The notes beneath the pieces are model-generated. The model was not told the DNA's origin, ran no database searches, and worked only from the letters and a program-made list of their open reading frames with translations. A DNA stretch of 64,000 nt from Nemertoderma westbladi (taxonomy: Eukaryota > Xenacoelomorpha > Nemertodermatida > Nemertodermatidae): NCBI GenBank assembly GCA_032718475.1, contig JAUCBJ010007863.1, positions 1-64,000 on the forward strand, written 5' to 3'. Numbering within the stretch: position 1 is the stretch's first letter; every line of letters starts with the position of its first letter. This document shows, piece by piece, positions 27,501 through 38,709 of the stretch. A program made the translations under genes and the position numbers.

Positions 27501-30500
27501 TATAAACTAACGTATAGAAGGTGTTTCCTTTATAAACTAACGTGTAGAAGGTGTTTCCTTTATAAACTAACGTATAGAAGGTGTTTCCTTTATAAACTAA
27601 CGTATAGAAGGTGTTTCCTTTATAAACTAAAGTATAGAAGGTGTTTCCTTTATAAACTAACGTATAGAAGGTGTTTCCTTTATAAACTAACGTATATAAG
27701 GTGTTTCCTTTATAAACTAACGTATATAAGGTGTTTCCTTTATAAACTAACGTATAAAAGGTGTTTCCTTTATAAACTAACGTATAGAAGGTGTTTCCTT
27801 TATAAACTAACGTATATAAGGTGTTTCCTTTATAAACTAACGTATATAAGGTGTTTCCTTTATAAACTAACGTATATAAGGTGTTTCCTTTATAAACTAA
27901 CGTGTAGAAGGTGTTTACTTTATAAACTAACGTATAGAAGGTGTTTCCTTTATAAACTAACGTATATAAGGTGTCTCCTTTATAAACTAACGTATAAAAG
28001 GTGTTTCCTTTATAAACTAACGTATATAAGGTGTTTCCTTTATAAACTAACGTATAAAAGGTGTTTCCTTTATAAACTAACGTATAGAAGGTGTTTCCTT
28101 TATAAACTAACGTATATAAGGTGTTTCCTTTATAAACTAACGTATATAAGGTGTTTCCTTTATAAACTAACGTATATAAGGTGTTTCCTTTATAAACTAA
28201 CGTGTAGAAGGTGTTTACTTTATAAACTAACGTATAGAAGGTGTTTCCTTTATAAACTAACGTATATAAGGTGTTTCCTTTATAAACTAACGTATATAAG
28301 GTGTTTCCTTTATAAACTAACGTATAGAAAGTGTTTCCTTTATAAACTAACGTATAGAAGGTGTTTCCTTTATAAACTAACGTATAGAAGGTGTTTCCTT
28401 TATAAACTAACGTATAGAAGGTGTTTCCTTTATAAACTAACGTGTAAAAGGTGTTTACTTTATAAACTAACGTATAGAAGGTGTTTACTTTATAAACTAA
28501 CGTATAGAAGGTGTTTCCTTTATAAACTAACGTATAGAAGGTGTTTCCTTTATAAACTAACGTATAGAAGGTGTTTCCTTTATAAACTAACGTATAGAAG
28601 GTGTCTCCTTTATAAACTAACGTATAGAAAGTGTTTCCTTTATAAACTAACGTATAGAAGGTGTTTCCTTTATAAACTAACGTATAGAAGGTGTTTCCTT
28701 TATAAACTAACGTATAGAAAGTGTTTCCTTTATAAACTAACGTATAGAAGGAGTTTCCTTTATAAACTAACGTGTAGAAGGTGTTTCCTTTATAAACTAA
28801 CGTATATAGAAGGTGTTTCCTTTATAAACTAACGTGTAGAAGGTGTTTCCTTTATAAAATAACGTATATAAGGTGTTTCCTTTATAAACTAACGTGTAGA
28901 AGGTGTTTCCTTTATAAACTAACGTATAGAAGGTGTTTCCTTTATAAACTAACGTATAGAAGGTGTTTCCTTTATAAACTAACGTATAGAAGGTGTTTCC
29001 TTTATAAACTAACGTGTAAAAGGTGTTTACTTTATAAACTAACGTATAGAAGGTGTTTACTTTATAAACTAACGTATAGAAGGTGTTTCCTTTATAAACT
29101 AACGTATAGAAAGTGTTTCCTTTATAAACTAACGTATAGAAGGTGTTTCCTTTATAAACTAACGTATAGAAGGTGTTTCCTTTATAAACTAAAGTATAGA
29201 AGGTGTTTCCTTTATAAACTAACGTATAGAAGGTGTTTCCTTTATAAACTAACGTATATAAGGTGTTTCCTTTATAAACTAACGTATATAAGGTGTTTCC
29301 TTTATAAACTAACGTATATAAGGTGTTTCCTTTATAAACTAACGTATAAAAGGTGTTTCCTTTATAAACTAACGTATAGAAGGTGTTTCCTTTATAAACT
29401 AACGTATATAAGGTGTTTCCTTTATAAACTAACGTATATAAGGTGTTTCCTTTATAAACTAACGTATATAAGGTGTTTCCTTTATAAACTAACGTGTAGA
29501 AGGTGTTTACTTTATAAACTAACGTATAGAAGGTGTTTCCTTTATAAACTAACGTATATAAGGTGTCTCCTTTATAAACTAACGTATAAAAGGTGTTTCC
29601 TTTATAAACTAACGTATATAAGGTGTTTCCTTTATAAACTAACGTATAAAAGGTGTTTCCTTTATAAACTAACGTATAGAAGGTGTTTCCTTTATAAACT
29701 AACGTATAAAAGGTGTTTCCTTTATAAACTAACGTATAGAAGGTGTTTCCTTTATAAACTAACGTATATAAGGTGTTTCCTTTATAAACTAACGTATATA
29801 AGGTGTTTCCTTTATAAACTAACGTATATAAGGTGTTTCCTTTATAAACTAACGTGTAGAAGGTGTTTACTTTATAAACTAACGTATAGAAGGTGTTTCC
29901 TTTATAAACTAACGTATATAAGGTGTTTCCTTTATAAACTAACGTATATAAGGTGTTTCCTTTATAAACTAACGTATAGAAGGTGTTTCCTTTATAAACT
30001 AACGTATAGAAGGTGTTTCCTTTATAAACTAACGTATAGAAGGTGTTTCCTTTATAAACTAACGTATAAAAGGTGTTTCCTTTATAAACTAACGTATAGA
30101 AGGTGTTTCCTTTATAAACTAACGTATAGAAGGTGTTTCCTTTATAAACTAACGTATAGAAGGTGTTTCCTTTATAAACTAACGTATAGAAGGTGTTTCC
30201 TTTATAAACTAACGTATAGAAAGGTGTTTCCTTTATAAACTAACGTATAGAAGGTGTTTCCTTTATAAACTAACGTATAGAAGGTGTTTCCTTTATAAAC
30301 TAACGTATAGAAGGTGTTTCCTTTATAAACTAACGTATAGAAGGTGTTTCCTTTATAAACTAACGTATAGAAGGTGTTTCCTTTATAAACTAACGTATAG
30401 AAGGTGTTTCCTTTATAAACTAACGTATATGAAGGTGTTTCCTTTATAAACTAACGTGTAGAAGGTGTTTCCTTTATAAGCTAACGTATATAAGGTGTTT

Positions 30501-32938
30501 CCTTTATAAACTAACGTATATAAGGTGTTTCCTTTATAAACTAACGTGTAGAAGGTGTTTCCTTTATAAACTAACGTATAGAAGGTGTTTCCTTTATAAA
30601 CTAACGTATATAAGGTGTCTCCTTTATAAACTAACGTATATAAGGTGTTTCCTTTATAAACTAACGTATATAAGGTGTTTCCTTTATAAACTAACGTATA
30701 AAAGGTGTTTCCTTTATAAACTAACGTATAGAAGGTGTTTCCTTTATAAACTAACGTATAAAAGGTGTTTCCTTTATAAACTAACGTATAGAAGGTGTTT
30801 CCTTTATAAACTAACGTATATAAGGTGTTTCCTTTATAAACTAACGTATATAAGGTGTTTCCTTTATAAACTAACGTATATAAGGTGTTTCCTTTATAAA
30901 CTAACGTATAGAAAGTGTTTCCTTTATAAACTAACGTATAGAAGGTGTTTCCTTTATAAACTAACGTATAGAAGGTGTTTCCTTTATAAACTAACGTATA
31001 GAAGGTGTTTCCTTTATAAACTAACGTGTAAAAGGTGTTTACTTTATAAACTAACGTATAGAAGGTGTTTACTTTATAAACTAACGTATAGAAGGTGTTT
31101 CCTTTATAAACTAACGTATAGAAGGTGTTTCCTTTATAAACTAACGTATAGAAGGTGTTTCCTTTATAAACTAACGTATAGAAGGTGTTTCCTTTATAAA
31201 CTAACGTATAGAAGGTGTTTCCTTTATAAACTAACGTATAGAAAGTGTTTCCTTTATAAACTAACGTATAGAAGGTGTTTCCTTTATAAACTAACGTATA
31301 GAAGGTGTTTCCTTTATAAACTAACGTATAGAAAGTGTTTCCTTTATAAACTAACGTATAGAAGGAGTTTCCTTTATAAACTAACGTGTAGAAGGTGTTT
31401 CCTTTATAAACTAACGTATATAGAAGGTGTTTCCTTTATAAACTAACGTGTAGAAGGTGTTTCCTTTATAAACTAACGTGTAGAAGGTGTTTCCTTTATA
31501 AACTAACGTGTAGAAGGTGTTTCCTTTATAAACTAACGTATAGAAAGTGTTTCCTTTATAAACTAACGTATAGAAGGTGTTTCCTTTATAAACTAACGTA
31601 TAGAAGGTGTTTCCTTTATAAACTAACGTATAGAAAGTGTTTCCTTTATAAACTAACGTATAGAAGGAGTTTCCTTTATAAACTAACGTGTAGAAGGTGT
31701 TTCCTTTATAAACTAACGTATATAGAAGGTGTTTCCTTTATAAACTAACGTGTAGAAGGTGTTTCCTTTATAAAATAACGTATATAAGGTGTTTCCTTTA
31801 TAAACTAACGTGTAGAAGGTGTTTCCTTTATAAACTAACGTATAGAAGGTGTTTCCTTTATAAACTAACGTATATAAGGTGTTTCCTTTATAAATTAACG
31901 TATAGAAGGTGTTTCCTTTATAAACTAACGTATAGAAAGTGTTTCCTTTATAAACTAACGTATAGAAAGTGTTTCCTTTATAAACTAACGTATAGAATGT
32001 GTTTCCTTTATAAACTAACGTATAGAAGGTGTTTCCTTTATAAACTAACGTATATAAGGTGTTTCCTTTATAAACTAACGTATAGAAGGTGTTTCCTTTA
32101 TAAACTAACGTATAGAAAGTGTTTCCTTTATAGACTAACGTATAGAAGGTGTTTCCTTTATAAACTAACGTATAGAAAGTGTTTCCTTTATAAACTAACG
32201 TATAGAAGGTGTTTCCTTTATAAACTAACGTATAGAAAGTGTTTCCTTTATAAACTAACGTATAGAAAGTGTTTCCTTTATAAACTAAAGTATAGAAGGT
32301 GTTTCCTTTATAAACTAACGTGTAGAAGGTGTTTCCTTTATAAACTAACGTATAGAAGGTGTTTCCTTTATAAACTAACGTATATAAGGTATTTCCTTTA
32401 TAAACTAACGTATAGAAGGTGTTTCCATTATAAACTAACGTATAGAAGGTGTTTCCTTTATAAACTAACGTATATAAGGTGTTTCCTTTATAAACTAACG
32501 TATATAAGGTGTTTCCATTATAAACTAACGTATATAAGGTGTTTCCTTTATAAACTAACGTATATAAGGTGTTTCCTTTATAAACTAACGTATAGAAGGT
32601 GTTTCCTTTATAAACTAACGTATAGAAAGTGTTTCCTTTATAGACTAACGTATAGAAGGTGTTTCCTTTATAAACTAACGTGTAGAAGGTGTTTCCTTTA
32701 TAAACTAACGTGTAGAAGGTGTTTCCTTTATAAACTAACGTATAGAAGGTGTTTCCTTTATAAACTAACGTATATTAGGTGTTTCCTTTATAAACTAACG
32801 TATAGAAGGTGTTTCCATTATAAACTAACGTATAGAAGGTGTTTCCCTTATAAACTAACGTATATAAGGTGTTTCCTTTATAAACTAACGTATATAAGGT
32901 GTTTCCTTTATAAACTAACGTATATAAGGTGTTTCCTT
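12512..32938. repeat. 30-bp satellite array, block 2 (20.4 kb)
   Basis: About 680 monomers in one orientation without any unique insertion. Variant monomers recur in the same order, giving higher-order repeats: GTCTCC variants after TATATAAGGT near 24759, 26351, 27972 and 29565 are about 1.59, 1.62 and 1.59 kb apart, that is 53-54 monomers including one of 32 bp. Shorter local duplications are also seen, for example 720 bp between 22477 and 23197. Single-base insertions (GAAAGGTG near 18689 and 30219) and the 32-bp monomers shift phase. Open frames of 726, 1,362 and 328 codons in this block encode only 10-residue repeats and are not genes. Confidence 0.97.
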
Positions 32939-32939
32939 T

Positions 32940-33722
32940 TTTTAATTTTTTTAAGAAAAAAGGTCTGCATTTTTTGCACTTAAACGCACGATCTCTGCTT
33001 CCAAAACTTTCCGAAATTCGTATTTTAATCAATAAATCCAACCCAGCCGTTTTAACAATCTCTGAAACTTGGCTCGATGATAGTGTTTCTGATGGAGAAA
33101 TTTATATTTATATTGATAATTACGTAGTTTTACGTAAGGATAGGGACAGACACGGTGGTGGTGTCTGTACTTACATTCGATGTGATTTAGCTTTTAATCG
33201 TAGGGAAGATTTAGAGACTTGTGACGAAGTTTTACTGGTGGAACTTTTACTTCCTAAAACTAAACCTATTTTAATCGGTACTTTATATCGGCCCCCTAAA
33301 CAATCAGATTTTTTGCAAAATTTTGAAAATACAATTTTATGTAATCTTAGGTCAGACTGTGAAATATATTTCTTAGGTGATTTTAATATCTGTTACCATC
33401 ACAAAGCATCCCCCATCTGTAAACAGTACCAAAGTATTTTAAATTTGTTTGGTTTAAAACAAATTATTCGAGATTCTACCAGAATTACCAGTAAAACTTC
33501 TACTTTACTAGATCACATCCTTTGTAATAATACCGATATTATTTCTCAATCTGGGGTTTTACCTATAGGTCTAAGCGATCATTTTATAGTTTTTTGCACA
33601 AGAAAGACACAAAAATCTTTTTTCGGGGATCATAAAACAGTAACAGTTAGGTCTATGAAAAATTACAGCAAGGAACGCTTTTTAAGTTTGTTAGTTAATT
33701 CTGACTGGGAACCCTGTTTTAA
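32940..33722 (+). CDS. LINE ORF2, endonuclease part
   Basis: The N-terminus is missing; the frame starts in or near the satellite junction. The product shows the apurinic-type (exonuclease-endonuclease-phosphatase) endonuclease of LINEs: HLNARSLLPK near the start, ETWLDDSV (catalytic Glu), GGGVCTYIR, GTLYRPP, FLGDFN (catalytic Asp and Asn) and the C-terminal SDHF motif at about 33576-33587. This domain nicks target DNA to prime reverse transcription. The first strand-nicking motif region upstream of NARS is lost with the 5' truncation. The frame stops being LINE at the target duplication of the Penelope-like element. Confidence 0.85.
33710..33722. repeat. 13-bp target duplication, left copy
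   Basis: The sequence AACCCTGTTTTAA here is repeated at 36244-36256. The two copies bound the Penelope-like element and mark the place where the LINE was interrupted. Confidence 0.85.
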
Positions 33723-33763
33723 ACGAACGGATGAAGTGGTAGGCATTCACCAGCGGCAGCATA

Positions 33764-33864
33764 GTGTAAAGATGATAAAAAATAAAGTATTGAGGGTCTT
33801 TAGCTGGTTATATTATATTAGATAAAGATACAATAGTAAACGTTTTCGACCTACCGGTCTGCAT
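33764..33864 (-). repeat. Penelope-like element, left inverted repeat
   Basis: This is the reverse complement of 36143-36243 over 101 bases, with no difference that I can see. It lacks the short ACATAGT segment that lies just outside the right copy, so the hammerhead-like fold is complete only at the right end. Confidence 0.85.
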
Positions 33865-33870
33865 AACTAA

Positions 33871-35631
33871 CATACATGCGAAACTAACATAACTACCCCC
33901 GAAACTACCATAAGTACCCATGAAACTAACATAACTACCCCTGATACTAACGAAACTAACATAACTACCCCTGAAACTACCATAAGTACCCATGAAACTA
34001 ACATAACTACCCCTGATACTAACGAAACTAACATAACTACCCCTGAAACTACCATAAGTACCCATGGTACTAACATAAATCCCCCTGAAACTAACAAAAC
34101 TAACATAACTACCCCTGAAACTACCATAAGTACCCAGGAAACTAACATAACTACCCCAGATACTGACGTAACTAACATAACTACCCCTGAAACTACCATA
34201 AGTACCCGTGGTACTAACATAAATACCCCTGAAACTAACAAAGCTAACATAACTACTCCTGAAACTACCATAATTACCCCTGGAACTAATATAACTACCC
34301 CAGAACCTACCCCTTCCACCCCAGTCTATAATAATATAACTACCTCAGTAACTTATAAAACTAAACTAGCACCAAACACTACACCTAACCCCGTTTTCTC
34401 AGATCCAATAATAACGACCCCAATATCTAACCTTACACCTCCTGATTCCAACATCAATATTCCAGAAACTATCCTATCTATCTCAGATCCTAATATAACC
34501 ATAACTAACGAAAATACCTCAACCTCGGATCCAAACATAACCCCCCCAGACGATAATACAACTTACCCTATTCCATTCTACAAACGGTTTGTTGACGACA
34601 GCTATGGTATAGTACAACGTATATTAAGTGAACAGGACATTCACAACATACAGAAAATCACTAACTCCGCTTGTAACGACTTATTCCAAAACTCTGATAT
34701 ACAATTCACCATTGAATACTCCCACACATCACTCCCATTCCTTGACGTCTTGACACAGATTAACAACGAAACACTAACAACTACATTATACAAAAAACCA
34801 ACTAGCAATAAACTCCCGATTCATTACAATAGCTTCCATGATAAGAAATTACTACTATCCGTAATTCGTAGCCAACTCCTACGCATCCACCGCAGATGTA
34901 GCGAGTCTAACGACTATACCAAACTCAGAGACGAATTCCTTGGCGAATGTCTACTCAGGCAGTACCCCCAGAACCTCCTTAACAAACTTAGACATTGGAC
35001 TCCCCAAACTAGACCTAAAGACACTAACTCGAAACCCACATTTTACCTATCCACTAACCAACAGATGAAGGGCATATTCCAAAATACTGTACGTAGATAC
35101 TCCAAAAACTACGATCTTGACATCAACATTAATGTAGTCACGAAGAACCCCACATCACTAGGACAAATACTAACCAAAAATAAAACTCAATCGCAAACAC
35201 ACACAAATAACACCACTAATGAGCCATGTAACTCTAGCCGCTGCCTTACATGCAAAACTATCACTAACATACAACAGACACCATGGGGTGAAAAGATAAA
35301 AGGACACTATACATGTAAGTCCCACACTGTATGTTACTTGGCCTGGTGCCACTGCCACCCTACTCTATACTACATAGGCCAAACGAGACAGAAACTTCAC
35401 GAACGCTTTAATGGACACCGCAACAACATACGACACTACCCCTCACGAGCCAATGACGGAAAAACACACGAAGACATACTCCTAGCTAGGCACATATACG
35501 GTTGTGGTTTAGAAAATCTACGCACCGCAACCATAAAACAATCCACAAACATACCCGAACTACTAGCGACGGAAGCTAACCTAATCTATACATACAACCC
35601 CCCACTTAACGTAGCAAGACCAGCAATCTAA
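33871..35631 (+). CDS. Penelope-like ORF: Thr-rich repeats, RT tail, GIY-YIG endonuclease
   Basis: The frame is open from the stop at 33868 to the stop at 35629, 586 codons, but has no ATG near its start. The first in-frame TTG is at 34750; the true start is unknown. Codons 1-230 are Thr/Asn/Pro-rich and made by a 72-bp minisatellite. They lead directly into FYKRFVDDSYGIV (about 34582-34620), the RT catalytic motif of Penelope-like elements, then LPFLDV and the TTLYKKPTSNK region. A Cys-rich linker (CNSSRCLTCKT) precedes the GIY-YIG endonuclease, seen as YYIGQTRQKLHERFNGHRNN at about 35370-35430, with the C-terminal Glu in LLATEANLI. RT motifs upstream of the catalytic one are absent, so reverse transcription is not expected from this copy. 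Confidence 0.8.
   Translation, partial: HTCETNITTPETTISTHETNITTPDTNETNITTPETTISTHETNITTPDTNETNITTPETTISTHGTNINPPETNKTNITTPETTISTQETNITTPDTDVTNITTPETTISTRGTNINTPETNKANITTPETTIITPGTNITTPEPTPSTPVYNNITTSVTYKTKLAPNTTPNPVFSDPIITTPISNLTPPDSNINIPETILSISDPNITITNENTSTSDPNITPPDDNTTYPIPFYKRFVDDSYGIVQRILSEQDIHNIQKITNSACNDLFQNSDIQFTIEYSHTSLPFLDVLTQINNETLTTTLYKKPTSNKLPIHYNSFHDKKLLLSVIRSQLLRIHRRCSESNDYTKLRDEFLGECLLRQYPQNLLNKLRHWTPQTRPKDTNSKPTFYLSTNQQMKGIFQNTVRRYSKNYDLDININVVTKNPTSLGQILTKNKTQSQTHTNNTTNEPCNSSRCLTCKTITNIQQTPWGEKIKGHYTCKSHTVCYLAWCHCHPTLYYIGQTRQKLHERFNGHRNNIRHYPSRANDGKTHEDILLARHIYGCGLENLRTATIKQSTNIPELLATEANLIYTYNPPLNVARPAI
33901..34332 (+). repeat. 72-bp minisatellite encoding a Thr-rich repeat
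   Basis: Six units of 72 bp (24 codons). The unit reads in frame as ETTISTHETNITTP followed by DTNETNITTP, with changes such as H to Q or R and DTNETN to ETNKTN. The last unit is degenerate. Because 72 is a multiple of 3, the frame stays open into the RT part. Confidence 0.9.
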
Positions 35632-36132
35632 ACCCAATGTTTTATATAATACATTCTATATCTTACACAACTACAGTGCCCTCTATAGCGAATTTCCGGG
35701 GTTTTATGTGCTTTTCCCCGACCTTCTTTTTTGTTTTTGTCTTGGTTTTTTCTGTTTCTTGTGATTTCTTACTCTGTAAAAATTACAGCTATCATTATGT
35801 TGCATTCTACCTAACCGTGCGCTTTAAGTAGATACCTCATAATCCTATGTAACCTACCTAATCCAATTATACCATTCAGTATGTAGACACATGACCATTC
35901 CTGGGATTTCCCTATCAACTTCTTCCAACCTTATAACCCAACCTGCAACCCTATATTTGTACTTTAGATTGACAGCTTATAACTAACTCGGTGTACTTTC
36001 CCTATCACAATTACCTTAAGTTATACAGTACATACATATACGTTAACCTTTCTGGGATTCACCTATCAGGTATTCCCCTTTAAAACCTATATATATATAT
36101 ATAGACCCCACCTTTTCCTGTTAGTTGCCAGT
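35632..36132 (+). other. Penelope-like element 3' untranslated region
   Basis: No credible coding sequence. The stretch is AT- and CT-rich and contains a TA dinucleotide run near 36091. It leads into the hammerhead-like motif and the right inverted repeat. Confidence 0.6.
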
Positions 36133-36177
36133 ACATAGTCTGATGCAGACCGGTAGGTCGAAAACGTTTACTATTGT
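36133..36177 (+). ncRNA. Hammerhead-ribozyme-like motif
   Basis: In order: ACATAGT (stem I, 5' strand), CTGATG, a stem II hairpin GACC-GGTA-GGTC, GAAAA, a minimal stem III region CGTTT, and ACTATTGT, which pairs with the first segment apart from one bulged base. This is the layout of a type I hammerhead with a very short stem III. Hammerhead motifs are known in Penelope-like elements. The core is imperfect: CTGATG is followed by CA before stem II where a single A is usual, so cleavage activity is uncertain. Confidence 0.5.
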
Positions 36178-36243
36178 ATCTTTATCTAATATAATATAAC
36201 CAGCTAAAGACCCTCAATACTTTATTTTTTATCATCTTTACAC
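36143..36243 (+). repeat. Penelope-like element, right inverted repeat
   Basis: Partner of 33764-33864. It overlaps the hammerhead-like motif and ends directly at the right 13-bp target duplication. Confidence 0.85.
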
Positions 36244-36256
36244 AACCCTGTTTTAA
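36244..36256. repeat. 13-bp target duplication, right copy
   Basis: Second copy of AACCCTGTTTTAA. LINE sequence resumes immediately after it. Confidence 0.85.
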
Positions 36257-38381
36257 GGCCGCTGACATTAACCTTGCGTACACTGTTTTTAAAGATATAT
36301 TTTTAAAGGCACTCAATACTGTAGCACCAATTAAAGAAATTAGTCTTAAACAACGCACTGAGCCCTGGATGACCTCGTGTATTCTTAGTAATATCAGAGA
36401 AAGAGATAACTATTTGTATAAATTTAGGAAATACCGTGTTTTAGCTGATTATAATAATTACTGCAAATATAGAAACCTTGTCCAACGGGAAATAAAAAAA
36501 GCTAAATCTGAATATTTGTACAACAAAATAAGTGAGAATAAAGATAATCCAAAAAGTCTATGGTCTACCCTAAAATCTTTAGGTTATAAAAACCTTAAAT
36601 CTAAATCGAATATTGTTCTGCAAGATAACGGTGAGCTGATTCATGATCATACTCTAGTTAGTAATTTATTTAATAATTATTTTACTAATGTTGCCTCTAA
36701 TTTAGTTAAGAAGTTACCGTTATCAAGTAATAAATATAGTATAGGGTCCGAAACTCTAAATAATTTTTTTTTAGAAAAGTTACAAAATTCAGAAAAGTTA
36801 TTTTTAAAACCCGTTTCTGAGGATTTCGTTTTTAAAAATCTACTTAGCCTATCAGCCTCAAAAAGTACCGGTCTAGACCTAATACCTGCCCGTTTTCTTA
36901 AGGATGGTGCTGAAGTACTTAAAGTGCCTATTACTTTTATTATTAATTACTCTATCGTAGATAATGTAGTACCAGACGAACTGAAATTAGCTAAGGTTGT
37001 TCCTCTGTATAAAAAGAATAGTAAAGTAGAACCCTGTAATTACAGACCTGTTAGTATCTTAAGTATTGTATCTAAAATTCTAGAACGTTCTGTTTTTCTA
37101 CAGCTGGAGGCACATCTTAGTAGGCTAAATCTGATCTATGAACTTCAGTCCGGTTTTCGTAAATCATATTCTACAGACACCTGCCTTATTAACTTAACTG
37201 ATACAATTAGATGTAATAACGCAAAGGGTTTATATACTGGTATGGTAATGTTGGACCTACAAAAGGCTTTCGATACTGTAGATCACGAAATTCTGCTTGG
37301 TAAGTTAGGCCTGATGGGTGTAGGTTCTATAGACTGGTTCAAGTCCTACCTGTCAGACAGAGGTCAAACTGTAGTCATTAGCAAATCGCAGTCCACTGTA
37401 CAAGAGATTACCTGTGGTGTACCGCAAGGTAGTATATTAGGTCCTCTGCTTTTTGTATGCTATGTAAATGATATGATAAGTAGTATAGATCCCGATTTTA
37501 AACTCATTTTATATGCCGACGACAGTGCTCTTATTTTCTCTCATAAAGATCCTATCCATATTTCCCAAAAGTTAAGTGCAGTTCTAGAATCCTGTAATGA
37601 GTGGTTGGTTGATAATAAGCTATCCATTCACTACGGTAAAACTGAAAGTATTTTGTTTGGTTCCAAAAGAAAGTTAAAGAAGGTAACTAAGTTTGAAGTC
37701 ACTAGTAATGGACATAAGATTGAAAATAAAAAGGAAGTTAAATATTTAGGCGCCACATTGGATAACTGCTTATCAGGAGAAAGTACAGTGAAAAATATTT
37801 TCTCGAAAGTTAACAGTAGGCTTAGGTTTCTATACAGAAATAAAAATAGTTTGAACACCGACTCCCGCAAGTTACTTGTCTCTTCTTTAATACAGTGTCA
37901 CATGGACTATGCGTGCTCTTCTTGGTATGAAGGCTTAACCAAACAGCTTAAATGTAAATTACAAGTAGCTCAGAATAAAGTAGTACGATTTATTAAAGAC
38001 TACAAACCTAGGCACCACCTAACTCCAGATGACTTTTCTGAATCTGGACTACTTAACTTAGATAGTAGAGTTAAGCAGCTACGCCTTAACCATGTGCATA
38101 AAGTGTATAATGGTAAATGTCCCAATTACCTAAAACAAAAATTCAACAGAGTACGCGATACACACTCTTACAGTACCAGAGCTAGTGCTTCAAACTTCTA
38201 CCTCCCGAATTGTAAATCCTTTGAAATTGATACTTTCTTTTTTAACGGCATAAAAAATTGGAACGCTCTGCCTAATGAAATTAAAAACCTAAATAATCAA
38301 CATTCTTTTAAATCTGCAGTTAAATCTCATCTCCGTGTGCAATGTAAAAATAGGTACAATAGTCCTACAGTAAGTTATTAG
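36257..38381 (+). CDS. LINE ORF2, reverse transcriptase part
   Basis: This is the continuation of the endonuclease frame of 32940-33722; the phase agrees once the Penelope-like insert and one target copy are left out. The first ATG is at 36369. A linker (residues about 1-150 from 36369) is followed by the [54 protein letters not shown] (motif A with catalytic Asp), [13 protein letters not shown] (motif B), LYADDSAL (motif C, about 37509-37530) and KYLGATLD. The C-terminal region with [10 protein letters not shown] and NALPNEIK is typical of CR1/L2-like and related LINEs. All RT motifs look intact and no stop occurs. No RNase H domain is visible. Confidence 0.9.
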
Positions 38382-38709
38382 TTTATTAATTATTTACTAT
38401 TTATACTGTAATTACGTTTTATAATAAATTGTTCTGTACATTACATCTTTATCGTTGAGTCGGGCATTGTCACGCTCTCGGTAAAGTTGTACATGTACAT
38501 AGTGTAATTACGTTTTATATTGGTTTTAGGTTAGCGTAGTGTAATATTGTATTTGTAACCAAGTAACATAAAGGACCCCCTTGGAAATAAGCTGCAAAGC
38601 TTTAGGGGTAATCCTATATGTTATGTTGGACAATACCTTTATACCGGTACATTGTTTGGTGTATTTGTTATTGTTTTTACATAATGTATAAATAAATCTA
38701 TCTATCTAT
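38382..38709 (+). other. LINE 3' UTR and ATCT tail
   Basis: Non-coding, AT-rich. It ends TAAATAAATCTATCTATC and then a last ATC before satellite resumes. The tetranucleotide tail marks the 3' end of the LINE and fixes its orientation. Confidence 0.8.

Larger units (their letters stand above)
33723..36243 (+). mobile_element. Penelope-like retroelement inside the LINE
   Basis: A 2,521-bp insert bounded by 13-bp direct repeats. It contains 101-bp inverted repeats (33764-33864 and 36143-36243), a Thr-rich minisatellite, and an ORF with the end of an RT and a GIY-YIG endonuclease, the combination that defines Penelope-like elements. The RT part upstream of motif C is missing, so the copy is 5'-truncated or rearranged. 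The 41 bases before the left inverted repeat (33723-33763) have no partner at the right end. Such extra end sequence and inverted end copies are typical of this class. Confidence 0.85.
32939..38709 (+). mobile_element. CR1/L2-like LINE, 5'-truncated, in satellite
   Basis: Satellite stops within a monomer at about 32939 and resumes in phase at about 38710, with CTTT at both edges. The inserted sequence starts inside the endonuclease domain, continues into a reverse transcriptase and ends with an ATCT microsatellite tail (38693-38709). Ending in short tandem repeats rather than poly(A) is known for CR1/L2-type LINEs. The Penelope-like element at 33723-36243 interrupts it. Without that insert the endonuclease and RT frames join in phase with no stop, so the LINE body was open when it was hit. 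Confidence 0.88.

Noticed and set aside
12512-32938. CRISPR-like array of 30-bp repeats
   Set aside because: The repeats are directly joined with no unique spacers, and the context is eukaryotic with retrotransposons. It is a tandem satellite.
33808-34538. Minus-strand ORFs rich in Val, Gly and Ser
   Set aside because: They are antisense translations of the 72-bp minisatellite in the Penelope-like element.
33764-36243. DNA transposon defined by the 101-bp inverted repeats
   Set aside because: The encoded protein is a Penelope-type RT tail with GIY-YIG endonuclease, and the 13-bp duplication lies outside the inverted repeats with 41 extra bases on one side only. Inverted end copies are known for Penelope-like elements.
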